Positions 50,097 through 61,615 of a DNA stretch of 64,000 nucleotides are shown piece after piece; position 1 is the stretch's first letter, and each line of letters starts with the position of its first letter. The notes beneath the pieces are model-generated. The model saw only the letters and a list, made by a program, of their open reading frames with translations, did not search any database and was not told the origin of the DNA. Both the position numbers and the translations under genes were made by a program. The DNA lies in contig NZ_CP026514.1 in assembly GCF_002953935.1 (NCBI RefSeq), positions 2,108,001 to 2,172,000 on the forward strand, written 5' to 3'. The DNA is from Arthrobacter sp. PGP41. Its GTDB lineage: Bacteria > Actinomycetota > Actinomycetes > Actinomycetales > Micrococcaceae.

Positions 50097-53018
50097 GTGC
50101 CTAAAGCCGTAGCCGAAGAAACAGCCGTCCACCCCGTTTCCGTCGCAGCAGCACCCGCCGCCGCACCACGCCGCCCGGACCTCTCCCGCCTCGTCGTCAA
50201 AGGGGCGCGGGAGCATAACCTGCGGAACGTGGACCTCGACCTGCCCCGGGACGCGATGATCGTCTTTACCGGGCTGTCAGGATCCGGGAAGTCCTCCCTG
50301 GCTTTCGACACCATTTTCGCAGAGGGCCAACGGCGCTACGTCGAATCGCTGTCCGCCTATGCGCGCCAGTTCCTGGGCCAGGTGGACAAGCCGGACGTCG
50401 ACTTCATTGAGGGCCTGTCGCCGGCGGTCTCCATCGACCAGAAGTCCACCAGCAAGAACCCGCGTTCCACGGTGGGCACCATCACCGAAATCTACGACTA
50501 CATGCGCCTGCTCTGGGCCCGTGTGGGCCGGCCCCACTGCCCAGTGTGCGGCGAGCCTGTGGCCAAACAGACGCCCCAGCAGATCGTTGACCAGCTGCTG
50601 GAGCTTGACCAGGGTACCCGTTTCCAGGTCCTGGCCCCGGTGGTGCGTGGCCGCAAGGGCGAATTCGTTGACCTCTTCAAGGAACTGACCGCAAAGGGCT
50701 ACTCCCGTGCACGCGTTGACGGGAACCTGGTCCAGCTAAGCGACCCGCCCAAGCTGGGCAAGCAGTTCAAGCACACCATCGAGGTGGTGGTGGACAGGCT
50801 GGTGGTCAAGGAAGGCATCAGCCAGCGGCTCACCGACTCCATTGAGACCGCGCTTGGCCTGGCCGAGGGCCGCGTCCTTGCAGAGTTCGTGGACCTCGAA
50901 GCGGACGATCCCAGCCGGCTGCGGGCCTTCTCCGAAAACCTGGCCTGCCCCAACGAGCACCCCCTTGCCATCGACGAGATCGAGCCCAGGTCCTTTTCGT
51001 TCAACAACCCCTTCGGCGCCTGCGCGGCCTGCAGCGGCATCGGCACCAAGCTGGAGGTGGACGAGGAACTCATCGTCCCCAACCCGGAACTCTCACTGGC
51101 CGAGGGAGCCATCGCTCCGTGGTCGCTTGGCACAGCCACCACTGAATACTGGAACAGGCTCCTGGAAGGCCTCGCGAAGGAACTCGGTTTCTCCATGGAC
51201 ACGCCGTGGGAGAAGCTTGGCAAGGACGTGCGCCAGACCGTCCTGCACGGCAAGGACCACAAGGTTGTGGTGCAGTACCGCAACCGCTTCGGCCGGGAGC
51301 GGAAGTACAGTACCGGATTCGAAGGCGCCATCCAGTACGTCCACCGCAAGCACGGCGAAACGGACTCCGACTGGGCCCGCGACCGCTACGAAGAGTACAT
51401 GCGGCAGATCCCCTGCCCGGCCTGCAACGGGGCGCGCCTCAACCCGGCCTCCCTGTCGGTGCTGATCAACGGCAAGTCCATTGCAGACGTCGCCGCCCTG
51501 CCCATGCGCGACTGCGCAGAGTTCCTGAACAACCTGGTCCTGACGGGCCGGGAAGCACAGATTGCCCACCAGGTCCTGAAGGAGATCCAGGCCCGGCTGA
51601 CCTTCCTGCTCGACGTCGGGCTGGAATACCTGAACCTCGAGCGTCCGTCCGCCACCCTTTCCGGTGGCGAGGCCCAGCGCATCCGCCTTGCCACCCAGAT
51701 CGGCTCCGGCCTGGTAGGCGTCCTGTATGTGCTGGACGAACCATCGATCGGGCTGCACCAGCGGGACAACCGGCGGCTGATCGACACCCTTACCAGGCTC
51801 CGCGACATGGGAAATACGCTCATCGTGGTTGAGCACGACGAAGACACCATCCACGTGGCCGACTGGATCGTGGACATCGGACCCGGCGCTGGCGAGCACG
51901 GTGGCCAGGTGGTCCATTCCGGCTCCTACAAGGACCTGCTGGCCAACACCGCCTCCCTCACCGGCGACTACCTGTCCGGGCGCAAGAAGATCGAGGTCCC
52001 GAAGAAACGCCGCAAGTACGACAAAAAGCGTGAGCTGAAGGTGGTGGGCGCGAGGGAGAACAACCTCCTCAACGTCGACGCCGCGTTCCCGCTGGGGCTT
52101 TTCACCGCGGTCACGGGGGTGAGCGGCTCCGGTAAGTCCACGTTGGTCAATGAGATCCTCTACAAGGTGCTGGCCAACAAGCTCAACGGCGCCAAACAGG
52201 TAGCGGGCCGGCACAAGACCGTCCAGGGCCTGGAACACCTCGACAAGGTGGTCCACGTGGACCAAAGCCCCATCGGGCGCACCCCCCGCTCCAACCCCGC
52301 CACCTACACGGGCGTGTTCGACAACATCCGCAAGCTGTTCGCGGAAACCACCGAAGCGAAAGTACGCGGGTACCTGCCCGGCCGGTTCTCGTTCAACGTC
52401 AAGGGAGGCCGCTGCGAAGCCTGCTCGGGTGACGGCACGCTGAAGATCGAGATGAACTTCCTGCCCGACGTCTACGTCCCCTGCGAGGTGTGCCATGGTG
52501 CGCGGTACAACCGGGAGACACTCGAAGTGCATTACAAGGGCAAGACCATCGCGGACGTCCTGAACATGCCCATCGAGGAAGGCGCCGAGTTTTTCGCTGC
52601 CTTCTCGCCCATCGCCCGGCACCTCAACACCCTCGTGGACGTCGGCCTGGGCTACGTCCGCCTGGGCCAGCCCGCCACCACGCTGTCCGGCGGTGAGGCC
52701 CAGCGCGTGAAACTCGCCGCTGAACTCCAGAAGCGGTCCAACGGGCGCAGCGTCTACGTGCTGGACGAGCCCACCACCGGACTGCACTTCGAGGACATCC
52801 GCAAGCTGCTGATGGTCCTCCAGGGGCTGGTGGACAAGGGCAACACCGTGATAACCATCGAACACAACCTGGACGTCATTAAGAGTGCGGACTGGATCGT
52901 GGACCTCGGGCCGGACGGCGGCTCCGGCGGCGGCCAGATTGTGGCGTCAGGAACGCCGGAGGAGCTGGCCAAGTCCACTGCCAGCCACACAGCCGCGTTC
53001 CTCGCGGAAATCCTGTAG
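50097..53018 (+). CDS. uvrA: UvrABC system protein A (damage-recognition ATPase)
   Basis: A 973-residue UvrA with two ABC-type ATPase halves. The first P-loop is [13 protein letters not shown] near residue 60 and the second [13 protein letters not shown] near residue 681. Signature motifs are [12 protein letters not shown] and [12 protein letters not shown]. Zinc sites include [16 protein letters not shown], and the pair CEACSGDG with CEVCHGAR. UvrA dimers find bulky lesions and load UvrB. The start is GTG 50097, placed by the leaderless promoter; the first 25 residues are Ala/Pro rich. The next gene (HAD) begins 92 bases later. Confidence 0.98.
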   Translation: MPKAVAEETAVHPVSVAAAPAAAPRRPDLSRLVVKGAREHNLRNVDLDLPRDAMIVFTGLSGSGKSSLAFDTIFAEGQRRYVESLSAYARQFLGQVDKPDVDFIEGLSPAVSIDQKSTSKNPRSTVGTITEIYDYMRLLWARVGRPHCPVCGEPVAKQTPQQIVDQLLELDQGTRFQVLAPVVRGRKGEFVDLFKELTAKGYSRARVDGNLVQLSDPPKLGKQFKHTIEVVVDRLVVKEGISQRLTDSIETALGLAEGRVLAEFVDLEADDPSRLRAFSENLACPNEHPLAIDEIEPRSFSFNNPFGACAACSGIGTKLEVDEELIVPNPELSLAEGAIAPWSLGTATTEYWNRLLEGLAKELGFSMDTPWEKLGKDVRQTVLHGKDHKVVVQYRNRFGRERKYSTGFEGAIQYVHRKHGETDSDWARDRYEEYMRQIPCPACNGARLNPASLSVLINGKSIADVAALPMRDCAEFLNNLVLTGREAQIAHQVLKEIQARLTFLLDVGLEYLNLERPSATLSGGEAQRIRLATQIGSGLVGVLYVLDEPSIGLHQRDNRRLIDTLTRLRDMGNTLIVVEHDEDTIHVADWIVDIGPGAGEHGGQVVHSGSYKDLLANTASLTGDYLSGRKKIEVPKKRRKYDKKRELKVVGARENNLLNVDAAFPLGLFTAVTGVSGSGKSTLVNEILYKVLANKLNGAKQVAGRHKTVQGLEHLDKVVHVDQSPIGRTPRSNPATYTGVFDNIRKLFAETTEAKVRGYLPGRFSFNVKGGRCEACSGDGTLKIEMNFLPDVYVPCEVCHGARYNRETLEVHYKGKTIADVLNMPIEEGAEFFAAFSPIARHLNTLVDVGLGYVRLGQPATTLSGGEAQRVKLAAELQKRSNGRSVYVLDEPTTGLHFEDIRKLLMVLQGLVDKGNTVITIEHNLDVIKSADWIVDLGPDGGSGGGQIVASGTPEELAKSTASHTAAFLAEIL

Positions 53019-53110
53019 GAGCAGGGCGATTTTTTCGGAAGTATTCAAAACGTATGCCGTTGCGCGTATGCGAGTTTCAGGCACGAGTGGTGTCGTGAGA
53101 AACTAACCCG

Positions 53111-53827
53111 GTGACTCAAACAACAGTGCCCGTGATCTTTGACCTGGACGGCACTCTTGTCGATCCGGCCGGTGGAATAACAGACGGAATCTCTTTTGCC
53201 CTGAACGCCGTGGGGCTTCCCGTTCCCGGCCAGGACCTGCTCCACGCGATGATCGGCCCGAAACTCAGCGATTCCCTGCTGAATGTGGCAAATGTGCCGG
53301 CGGACCTGCTGGACGAGGTCATCCGCCTGTACCGCGAGTACTACGTGGCCACCGGGATCGCGCAAAGCCGGATCTACCCGGGCGTCCGTGAAGTCCTGGA
53401 GTCCTATGCGGAAGCCGGGCTCCCGGTGGCTGTTGCCACCCAGAAACCGCAGGGCCTTGCCCGCACGGTGCTGGCACACCATGGAATCGACGTTCTGTTC
53501 CACGGCATCCATGGCTCCGCGGATGACGAAAGCGCGGTGCAGGGGGTTCCGCTCGGCAAGACAGAGATCATCGCCGCTGCCTTGAAGGACCTGAACACAC
53601 GGCATGCGGTGATGGTGGGGGACCGGGCGCAGGATGTTTCGGGTGCCACCGCCAACGGCCTGGACTGCATCGGCGTGGCCTGGGGCTTTGCCCCCGACGG
53701 CGAACTCGAAGAGGCCGGTGCGGTGGCCGTCGTGGAAACCGCCGAGGGCCTGGCGGAGCTTATCCGGCGGATGCAGGCCATCCACTCCGCGGCGATGGGG
53801 GAGGTGACCAACGATGGCAATGTTTGA
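53111..53827 (+). CDS. HAD-family hydrolase, phosphoglycolate-phosphatase-like
   Basis: A 238-residue phosphatase: motif I FDLDGTLVDP at the start, motif II VATQKPQG near residue 117, a Lys in GKTEIIAAAL and motif IV MVGDRAQDVSGA. Length and cap suit the Gph/PgmB group. The substrate could be phosphoglycolate or another small phosphoester. GTG 53111 has GAAACT 6 bases upstream, a weak leaderless signal. The last 14 bases overlap the acyltransferase gene, so they are cotranscribed. Confidence 0.88.
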   Translation: MTQTTVPVIFDLDGTLVDPAGGITDGISFALNAVGLPVPGQDLLHAMIGPKLSDSLLNVANVPADLLDEVIRLYREYYVATGIAQSRIYPGVREVLESYAEAGLPVAVATQKPQGLARTVLAHHGIDVLFHGIHGSADDESAVQGVPLGKTEIIAAALKDLNTRHAVMVGDRAQDVSGATANGLDCIGVAWGFAPDGELEEAGAVAVVETAEGLAELIRRMQAIHSAAMGEVTNDGNV

Positions 53828-54482
53828 TGCTGTCCGCTGGACCACCCGCAGCCTGATCTCGGGCACCTGCCGGCCCACCGTCGTCGGCCTTGAAAACGTT
53901 CCTGCCGACGGGCCGTTCATTGTGGCCCCGAACCATCTGTCATTCTTCGACAGCGTGATTGTGCAGGCCCTGATGCCCCGCCCCGTTGCCTTTTTCGCGA
54001 AGGCCGAATACTTCACAACCGGGGGCGTCAAGGGCAAGGTCATGAAGGCCTTTTTCGAATCCGTGGGTTCCATTCCCGTGGAACGGGGCGAGCAGGCCGC
54101 CAGTGTCCAGGCACTCAAGACCCTGCTGGACATCCTGGAATCCGGCAAGGGAATCGGCATCTACCCGGAAGGCACCCGCTCCCGTGACGGCATCCTCTAC
54201 CGGGGACGCACCGGGGTGGGATGGCTGGCGCTGACCACCGGGGCCCCGGTGATTCCGGTTGGACTTATCGGCACGGAAAACCTCCAGCGCGCCGGTGAGA
54301 GCGGGGTACGCCCGCAGCATTTCACCATGAAAGTGGGGGAGCCGCTGTACTTCGACAAGACGGGGCCGGACCATTCGCTGCCGGCCCGGCGGGCAGTGAC
54401 TGACCGCATCATGGACGCCATTGCCGAGCTCAGCGGCCAGGAACGCTCCACCAGCTACAACCAGAGCAAGGCCACGGAATAA
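53814..54482 (+). CDS. Lysophospholipid acyltransferase (PlsC-type)
   Basis: A 222-residue 1-acyl-glycerol-3-phosphate acyltransferase-like protein. The catalytic H(X4)D is NHLSFFD near residue 42, and the phosphate-binding motif is EGTRSRDG near residue 120; PVIPVGLIGTENL follows. It makes phosphatidic acid or a related lipid at the membrane. It starts 14 bases inside the HAD phosphatase gene, so the two are probably linked in lipid metabolism. uvrC begins 80 bases later. Confidence 0.92.
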   Translation: MAMFDAVRWTTRSLISGTCRPTVVGLENVPADGPFIVAPNHLSFFDSVIVQALMPRPVAFFAKAEYFTTGGVKGKVMKAFFESVGSIPVERGEQAASVQALKTLLDILESGKGIGIYPEGTRSRDGILYRGRTGVGWLALTTGAPVIPVGLIGTENLQRAGESGVRPQHFTMKVGEPLYFDKTGPDHSLPARRAVTDRIMDAIAELSGQERSTSYNQSKATE

Positions 54483-54550
54483 CGTCGGATTCCAGCGGGA
54501 TTTAAGGGCTGCAGGTGCCCCGGGTGGCAAAGGCACCCGGCGCACCTCAG

Positions 54551-54562
54551 TAGACTGGATAG
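54551..54562 (+). promoter_or_regulatory. Leaderless -10 (TAGACT) for uvrC
   Basis: TAGACT at 54551-54556, 6 bases, then GTG 54563. Confidence 0.6.
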
Positions 54563-56587
54563 GTGGCAAATCCAGCAAGTTACCGGCCCAAGACGGGAGA
54601 GATTCCCACCAACCCGGGGGTGTACCGCTTCCGTGATGCGCACGGCCGCGTCATCTATGTAGGCAAGGCGAAGAGCCTCCGTTCCCGGCTGAACTCCTAC
54701 TTTGCCAACCCTGCCGGCCTGCTGCCCAAGACCTATGCCATGGTCCACGCGGCCAGCAGCGTTGAGTGGACGGTGGTGGGCAGCGAACTGGAGTCGCTGC
54801 AGCTGGAATACACCTGGATCAAGGAATTCAAGCCGCGGTTCAACGTGGTGTTCCGTGACGATAAGACCTACCCCTACCTGGCCGTCACGATAGGCGAGAA
54901 GTATCCCCGAGTCCAAGTGATGCGCGGCGACAAGAGGAAAGGCACCCGCTACTTCGGCCCCTACACGGCAGGCGCCATCCGGGAGACCATGGATACCCTG
55001 CTGCGCGTCTTTCCGGTACGCAGCTGCAGCGCCGGAGTGTTCAAGCGCGCCGAGGCCAGCGGCCGGCCCTGCCTCCTGGGCTATATCGATAAATGCTCCG
55101 CCCCATGCGTGGGAAGGATCTCCCCGGAAGACCACCAGGCACTGGCAGAGGACTTCTGCGCCTTCATGGGAGGCGAGGCCAAGCGCTTCATCGCGAAGCT
55201 GGAAAAGCAGATGGCGGAAGCAGTAGCCGAGCTTGACTACGAGCGCGCTGCCCGGGTCCGCGATGACATCACCGCCCTGCGGAAAGTGTTTGAGCGCAAC
55301 GCCGTGGTCCTCGCGGAGGACACCGACGCCGATATCTTCGCCCTGCACGAAGACGAACTGGAAGCCGCGGTCCAGGTGTTCCATGTCCGCGGCGGGCGCA
55401 TCCGCGGCCAGCGTGGCTGGGTGGTTGAAAAGGTGGAGGATTCCACCACCCCGGACCTCGTGGAGCATCTCCTGCAGCAGGTGTACGGCGAGGACGGCGA
55501 CAGCCATGGCAGGCTGCCGCGGGAGGTCCTGGTCCCCGTGGCCCCCAGCAATACCGAGGAATTGGCGCTGTGGCTGGGCGGGCTGCGGGGGGCAAAGGTT
55601 GATATCCGGGTCCCGCAGCGCGGGGACAAGGCCGCGTTGATGTCCACGGTGCGCGAGAATGCCGAGCACGCCCTGAAGCTGCACAAGACCCGGCGCGCCG
55701 GGGACCTCACCGTCAGGTCGCAGGCATTGCAGGAACTCCAGGAGGCGCTGGACCTGCCCGTGCCGCTGCTGCGGATCGAGTGCTTCGACGTCTCGCACGT
55801 CCAAGGCACCAACGTGGTGGCCTCCATGGTGGTGGTGGAGGACGGGCTGCCCAAGAAATCGGATTACCGGAAGTTTTCCGTCACCGGACCGGCAGCGGCG
55901 GACGACACCGCCGCGATGCATGACGTCCTCACCCGCCGGTTCCGCCACTACCTGCAGGACAAGTCTGCGCAGGTGGGTGAGGCTGCCCTGGCCGGCGCCC
56001 CAGTGGGGCTCGAAGAGGGGCCTGAACAGGAACAGGAAGCGCAGGCCGGCCTGCTGGATACCACCACGCCTGCACCGCGGGCCAAGTTCGCCTACCCGCC
56101 CAACCTGGTGGTGGTGGACGGCGGCAAGCCCCAGGTCAACGCCGCAGCGCGTGCCCTCGCCGATCTCGGCATTGACGATGTCTATGTGGTGGGCCTGGCC
56201 AAGCGGCTCGAGGAAGTGTGGCTGCCGGACAGCGACTTCCCGGTCATCCTTCCCAGGACATCCCAGGGGCTGTACCTGCTGCAGCGGATCCGTGACGAAG
56301 CCCACCGCTTCGCCATTTCGTTCCACCGGCAAAAGCGGGGGAAGGCCATGACCGTCTCCGCCCTGGACGGTGTGCCGGGGCTGGGTGCCTCCAAGCGGAA
56401 AGCCCTGCTGGCCCACTTTGGTTCCGTGAAGGGCGTCAAGGCCGCCTCGGCCGCCGAGCTGTCCCAGGCGAAGGGTATCGGCCCTGCCCTTGCCGTTGCC
56501 ATCGTGAACCACTTCGCGCCGGACGGACCGGAAGCTGCAGCGGTCCCTGCCATCAACATGACCACCGGCGAAATCATCGAAACTTAG
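54563..56587 (+). CDS. uvrC: UvrABC system protein C (dual-incision nuclease)
   Basis: A 674-residue UvrC. The GIY-YIG nuclease is at the start: [20 protein letters not shown] near residues 20-39. A UVR motif ([15 protein letters not shown]) near residue 222 docks on UvrB. The RNase H-like incision domain includes [19 protein letters not shown] and [13 protein letters not shown]. Two helix-hairpin-helix motifs end the protein ([21 protein letters not shown]). A Glu/Gln-rich insertion near residues 475-505 is not part of the core. It makes both incisions around the lesion. It is followed by rapZ after 90 bases. Confidence 0.98.
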   Translation: MANPASYRPKTGEIPTNPGVYRFRDAHGRVIYVGKAKSLRSRLNSYFANPAGLLPKTYAMVHAASSVEWTVVGSELESLQLEYTWIKEFKPRFNVVFRDDKTYPYLAVTIGEKYPRVQVMRGDKRKGTRYFGPYTAGAIRETMDTLLRVFPVRSCSAGVFKRAEASGRPCLLGYIDKCSAPCVGRISPEDHQALAEDFCAFMGGEAKRFIAKLEKQMAEAVAELDYERAARVRDDITALRKVFERNAVVLAEDTDADIFALHEDELEAAVQVFHVRGGRIRGQRGWVVEKVEDSTTPDLVEHLLQQVYGEDGDSHGRLPREVLVPVAPSNTEELALWLGGLRGAKVDIRVPQRGDKAALMSTVRENAEHALKLHKTRRAGDLTVRSQALQELQEALDLPVPLLRIECFDVSHVQGTNVVASMVVVEDGLPKKSDYRKFSVTGPAAADDTAAMHDVLTRRFRHYLQDKSAQVGEAALAGAPVGLEEGPEQEQEAQAGLLDTTTPAPRAKFAYPPNLVVVDGGKPQVNAAARALADLGIDDVYVVGLAKRLEEVWLPDSDFPVILPRTSQGLYLLQRIRDEAHRFAISFHRQKRGKAMTVSALDGVPGLGASKRKALLAHFGSVKGVKAASAAELSQAKGIGPALAVAIVNHFAPDGPEAAAVPAINMTTGEIIET

Positions 56588-56677
56588 CGGAGTCCCCTGA
56601 AACTTGGCTAGGGTAATGAACGGGGTTTCCGCCAACGCGGCAGCCTGCTGGACAACAACAGGAACGGGGCGGACTTA

Positions 56678-57601
56678 ATGGCAGAGACGACGGCGGAATC
56701 CGGGGCCGGGGAGGGCGGGCTGCAGCCCGTCAAGCCCCTCGAAGCGGAGCTGCTGGTGGTCACCGGAATGTCCGGAGCCGGGCGGAGCACAGCCGCCGAC
56801 GCGCTGGAGGACCATGGCTGGTACGTCGTGGAAAACCTTCCGCCGCAGATGCTCGGAACGTTGGCCGACCTTGTGTCCCATGCACCGCAGTCCATTCCCC
56901 GGCTGGCGGTGGTCATCGACGTCCGCAGCAAGGGACTGTTCGCCGATATCCGGGCCGCGCTGGGAGCATTGGCCTCCAGCGGGGTGGCTTTCCGGGTGCT
57001 CTTCCTGGACGCCAGCGACAACGTCCTGGTCCGGCGGTTCGAACAAGGGCGCCGGCCGCACCCGCTGCAGGCCGGCGGCCGCATCCTCGACGGCATCGCC
57101 GCCGAACGGGAGCTGCTCCAGGAACTGCGCGACAGCTCCGACGTCGTCCTGGACACCTCCGGCTATAACGTCCACGGCCTTGCCACCGCCATTACCGAAC
57201 TCTTCAGTGAAACGGGGCCGGTGGCCCTGCGGCTGAACATCATGAGCTTCGGCTTCAAGTACGGCCTGCCCGTGGACGCCAACTACGTTGCGGACGTCCG
57301 GTTCATCCCCAACCCGCACTGGGTGCCCCAGCTGCGCCCGCACACCGGGCTGGACAAGGATGTCAGCGACTACGTGCTGGAGGCGGAAGGAGTCAAGAAC
57401 TTCGTGGACCGCTATGTCATGGCCTTGGAGCCCGTCCTGGACGGTTACCGCCGCGAGAACAAGCACTACGCCACCATCGCCGTGGGCTGCACGGGCGGAA
57501 AGCACCGCTCGGTGGCCGTCGCCGTCGAGCTTTCCAAGAAACTGGCACAGTTCCCCAGAGTCACGGTGACCACCACGCACCGGGATCTGGGCCGGGAGTA
57601 A
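56678..57601 (+). CDS. rapZ: RNase adapter RapZ (YvcJ-type nucleotide-binding protein)
   Basis: A 307-residue protein. Walker A is [11 protein letters not shown] near residue 30, and the C-terminal domain shows [20 protein letters not shown] then [11 protein letters not shown] and [13 protein letters not shown], the phosphate-binding site that senses GlcN6P in E. coli RapZ. In Gram-positive bacteria the homologue YvcJ forms an operon with yvcK and whiA, as here. A possible promoter TAGGGT lies at 56609-56614, giving a leader of about 60 bases. The stop overlaps the next start by 1 base. Confidence 0.95.
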   Translation: MAETTAESGAGEGGLQPVKPLEAELLVVTGMSGAGRSTAADALEDHGWYVVENLPPQMLGTLADLVSHAPQSIPRLAVVIDVRSKGLFADIRAALGALASSGVAFRVLFLDASDNVLVRRFEQGRRPHPLQAGGRILDGIAAERELLQELRDSSDVVLDTSGYNVHGLATAITELFSETGPVALRLNIMSFGFKYGLPVDANYVADVRFIPNPHWVPQLRPHTGLDKDVSDYVLEAEGVKNFVDRYVMALEPVLDGYRRENKHYATIAVGCTGGKHRSVAVAVELSKKLAQFPRVTVTTTHRDLGRE

Positions 57602-58617
57602 TGTCGCTTTTCACCGGGGCCCTGCCGCTGGTTCCGCCCGCCGGGGCAGCGGGCGGCCAGCAGAACAAAGGCCCCAAGGTAGTTGCCCTGGGCGGCGGCC
57701 ACGGCCTGTCGGCGTCGCTGTCCGCCCTGCGCCTCCTCACCTCTGACCTGACGGCGGTGGTGACGGTAGCGGACGACGGCGGCTCCTCCGGGCGCCTGCG
57801 CGAGGAGTACGGGGTCCTGCCGCCGGGCGACCTGCGCATGGCGTTGGCCGCGCTGTGTGACGACACCGACTGGGGACGCACCTGGCGGGACGTCATGCAG
57901 CACCGGTTCCGTCCCGGCAAGGGCCCGGGCGGTTCCCTGGACGAACATGCCATGGGCAACCTGCTGATCGTGACCCTCTGGGAACTGCTGGGCGACGCCG
58001 TCGCCGGGCTCAAGTGGGCAGGCGCGCTCCTTGGAGCACGCGGCCAGGTCCTGCCCATGTCCACCGTGCCGCTCACTATCGAAGGTGACGTCCGGATCAC
58101 CGCCCCTGACGGCGGTTCCGCCCTGCGCACCATCCGGGGCCAGGCGCGCTGCGCGGTAGCGGGTTCCCTGGAAGAGGTGCGGCTCCAGCCCGAAGCCGCC
58201 CCCGCCTGCGTTGAAGCACTTACTGCGATCGAGCTCGCGGACTGGGTCATCCTGGGCCCGGGCTCCTGGTACACCTCCGTGCTGCCGCACCTCCTCCTGC
58301 CCGAGATGCGGGATGCACTGTGCCGGACGCCGGCGAAGCGCTGCCTCACCATGAACCTGGCCACGGACACCAAGGAAACCTCCGGCATGACCGCCGCGGA
58401 CCACCTTGACGTGCTGCGAAGATACGCCCCCGGGTTCAGCGTGGACGTTGTCCTGGCAGATCCCGCATCCGTCCCTGACCGGCAGGAGTTCGAGAAAGCC
58501 GCCGGGATGATCGGCGCCGAGGTGGTCTTGGGTAAAGTAAGGGCGTCGGGCCGCCGTCCCGTCCACGACCCCCTGCGTCTGGCGACGGCGTACCACGACG
58601 TTTTTGGGAACAGTTAG
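57601..58617 (+). CDS. yvcK: YvcK family protein (gluconeogenesis factor, UDP-GlcNAc-binding type)
   Basis: A 338-residue CofD-like protein. GPKVVALGGGHGLSASLSAL near residues 20-39 starts the Rossmann fold, then VADDGGSSGRLREEYG and PPGDLRMALAALC, and GPGSWYTSVLPHLL near residue 220. B. subtilis YvcK binds UDP-GlcNAc and controls cell-wall precursor supply and growth on gluconeogenic carbon; the mycobacterial homologue CuvA has a similar role. It starts at the last base of the rapZ stop (TAATG) and precedes whiA by 9 bases. Confidence 0.95.
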   Translation: MSLFTGALPLVPPAGAAGGQQNKGPKVVALGGGHGLSASLSALRLLTSDLTAVVTVADDGGSSGRLREEYGVLPPGDLRMALAALCDDTDWGRTWRDVMQHRFRPGKGPGGSLDEHAMGNLLIVTLWELLGDAVAGLKWAGALLGARGQVLPMSTVPLTIEGDVRITAPDGGSALRTIRGQARCAVAGSLEEVRLQPEAAPACVEALTAIELADWVILGPGSWYTSVLPHLLLPEMRDALCRTPAKRCLTMNLATDTKETSGMTAADHLDVLRRYAPGFSVDVVLADPASVPDRQEFEKAAGMIGAEVVLGKVRASGRRPVHDPLRLATAYHDVFGNS

Positions 58618-58626
58618 GAAGGTGCC

Positions 58627-59607
58627 ATGGCACTGACAGCATCGGTCAAAGAAGAACTGTCCCGTCTGGACATCAAGAAGTCATCAGTACGCAAGGCCGA
58701 GGTATCCGCCATGCTCCGCTTCGCGGGCGGGCTGCATATCATCTCCGGCCGGATCGTCATCGAGGCCGAGGTGGATCTCGCGTCCACCGCGCGGCGCCTC
58801 CGGGCAGCAATCGCCGAAGTCTATGGCCACCAGAGCGAGATCATCGTCGTTTCTGCCGGGGGACTGCGGCGCGCCAGCCGCTACGTGGTCCGGGTGGTGC
58901 GCGACGGCGAGGCGCTGGCCCGCCAGACAGGCCTCCTCGATGGCCGCGGCCGCCCCGTGCGCGGGCTGCCGTCCGCCGTCGTCAACGGCTCAGCCGCCGA
59001 CGCCGAAGCGGTGTGGCGAGGGGCTTTCCTGGCGCACGGCTCGCTGACCGAGCCGGGGCGCTCATCGTCGCTTGAGGTTACGTGCCCCGGCCCGGAATCG
59101 GCGCTGGCCCTCGTGGGCGCGGCGCGCCGGCTGGACATCCAGGCGAAAGCCCGCGAAGTCCGCGGCGTGGACCGGGTGGTCATCCGGGACGGTGACACCA
59201 TTGCGGCGCTGCTGACCCGCATGGGCGCCCACGACGCCCTGATGGTCTGGGAGGAACGGCGGATGCGCAAGGAGGTGCGTGCCACCGCCAACCGGCTGGC
59301 CAACTTCGACGACGCTAACCTCCGGCGCTCTGCCCAGGCAGCCGTAGCAGCAGGGGCGCGCGTGGACCGGGCCCTGGAAATCCTCGGCGACGACGTGCCG
59401 GAGCACCTGAAGTACGCCGGGGAACTGCGGGTGGCGCACAAACAGGCCAGCCTGGACGAGCTCGGCCGCCTCGCGGACCCGGTAATGACCAAGGACGCGA
59501 TTGCCGGGAGGATCCGCCGATTGCTGGCTATGGCGGACAAACGTGCGCTGGACCTGGGCATCCCGGGGACGGACGCCAATGTGACGCCTGAAATGCTGGA
59601 CGAGTGA
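58627..59607 (+). CDS. whiA: DNA-binding protein WhiA
   Basis: A 326-residue WhiA: a LAGLIDADG-like N-terminal domain ([19 protein letters not shown]) and a C-terminal HTH ([20 protein letters not shown] then IRRLLAMAD). In Streptomyces it drives sporulation with WhiB; in non-sporulating relatives it affects division. AGGAAGG precedes the ATG. It ends the rapZ-yvcK-whiA operon conserved across Gram-positive bacteria. Confidence 0.97.
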   Translation: MALTASVKEELSRLDIKKSSVRKAEVSAMLRFAGGLHIISGRIVIEAEVDLASTARRLRAAIAEVYGHQSEIIVVSAGGLRRASRYVVRVVRDGEALARQTGLLDGRGRPVRGLPSAVVNGSAADAEAVWRGAFLAHGSLTEPGRSSSLEVTCPGPESALALVGAARRLDIQAKAREVRGVDRVVIRDGDTIAALLTRMGAHDALMVWEERRMRKEVRATANRLANFDDANLRRSAQAAVAAGARVDRALEILGDDVPEHLKYAGELRVAHKQASLDELGRLADPVMTKDAIAGRIRRLLAMADKRALDLGIPGTDANVTPEMLDE

Positions 59608-59615
59608 CAGCCCCA

Positions 59616-59633
59616 TAGAATCAAAAATGATTC
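59616..59633 (+). promoter_or_regulatory. sodA -10 overlapped by an inverted repeat
   Basis: TAGAAT at 59616-59621 is a likely -10. GAATCA-AAAA-TGATTC (59618-59633) is a perfect 6-4-6 inverted repeat that overlaps it and covers the expected start site, well placed for a repressor. Confidence 0.5.
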
Positions 59634-59651
59634 CGGGCGCGCGCCGCCCGG
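59633..59651 (+). other. Hairpin in the sodA leader
   Basis: CCGGGCG, loop CGCGC, CGCCCGG: a 7-bp GC stem in the untranslated leader of sodA. Confidence 0.45.
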
Positions 59652-59707
59652 ATGCACAATCCGAGAGTTACCAACCGGACCGAATGTCCACGATTTTGGA
59701 GGATTTT

Positions 59708-60334
59708 GTGACCGAGTACGTATTGCCCGAACTCAGCTACGACTACGCCGCCCTGGAGCCGCACATTTCCGCGCGGATCATGGAGCTGCACCACAGCAAG
59801 CACCATGCGGCCTACGTGGCCGGCGCCAACAACGCACTGGCCCAGCTGGCCGAAGCACGGGAGAAGGGCGACTTCGCCAACATCAACCGGCTCTCCAAGG
59901 ACCTCGCCTTCCACACCGGCGGCCACATCAACCACTCGGTGTTCTGGAACAACCTCTCCCCGGACGGCGGCGACAAGCCCGAAGGTGAACTCGCGGCGGC
60001 CATCGATGACGCGTTCGGCTCGTTCGACGCGTTCCGCGCCCAGTTCTCCGCGGCGGCACTGGGACTGCAGGGGTCCGGCTGGGGTTTCCTCGCCTACGAG
60101 CCCATCGGCGGGAACCTGGTCATCGAGCAGCTGTACGACCAGCAGGGCAACGTTGCGCTCGGCACCACCCCGCTGCTGATGCTGGACATGTGGGAGCACG
60201 CCTTCTACCTGGACTACGTCAACGTGAAGGCCGACTACGTCAAGGCGTTCTGGAACATCGTGAACTGGGCCGACGTCGCCAAGCGGTTCGAGGCAGCGCG
60301 CACCAGCGCCACGGGACTCATCACCGTCCCGTAG
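59708..60334 (+). CDS. sodA: Superoxide dismutase, Fe/Mn family
   Basis: A 208-residue enzyme that converts superoxide to peroxide and oxygen. Metal ligands: His in [10 protein letters not shown] near residue 27, His in INHSVFWN near residue 77, and Asp and His in [12 protein letters not shown] near residue 160. The start is GTG 59708 with GGAGG 5 bases before it, although the frame stays open upstream. Mn versus Fe use cannot be read reliably, but manganese handling nearby (TerC with riboswitch) makes Mn plausible. A terminator follows. Confidence 0.96.
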   Translation: MTEYVLPELSYDYAALEPHISARIMELHHSKHHAAYVAGANNALAQLAEAREKGDFANINRLSKDLAFHTGGHINHSVFWNNLSPDGGDKPEGELAAAIDDAFGSFDAFRAQFSAAALGLQGSGWGFLAYEPIGGNLVIEQLYDQQGNVALGTTPLLMLDMWEHAFYLDYVNVKADYVKAFWNIVNWADVAKRFEAARTSATGLITVP

Positions 60335-60398
60335 AGCGTTCATGCACCACGGTGTAACAAAGTTCACATTTCGGACATATAACGGCCGGGATGTGGAC

Positions 60399-60428
60399 GG
60401 TCCGCCCCCGCAGTTGCGGGGGCGGACC
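60399..60428 (+). terminator. Terminator after sodA
   Basis: A perfect 13-bp stem, GGTCCGCCCCCGC with its complement, loop AGTT, followed by CAGTTAAAC. It lies 65 bases after the sodA stop. Confidence 0.75.
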
Positions 60429-60438
60429 CAGTTAAACG

Positions 60439-61602
<1,164 letters not shown>

Positions 61603-61605
<3 letters not shown>

Positions 61606-61615
61606 GGTTAGACAC
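61603..61615 (+). promoter_or_regulatory. Leaderless -10 (TAGGGT) for pgk, built on the gap stop codon
   Basis: TAGGGT at 61603-61608 starts with the gap stop codon TAG, then 7 bases, then ATG 61616. No ribosome site precedes pgk. Confidence 0.55.

Noticed and set aside
51093..52865. Open frame opposite uvrA (about 590 codons)
   Set aside because: Antisense shadow of a conserved coding region.
53037..53100. CGTATGC repeated twice after uvrA
   Set aside because: Seven-base repeats with 16-base spacing are too short to separate from chance.
54455..56635. Long open frame opposite uvrC (about 726 codons)
   Set aside because: Pure antisense of uvrC, no domain, no promoter or ribosome site.
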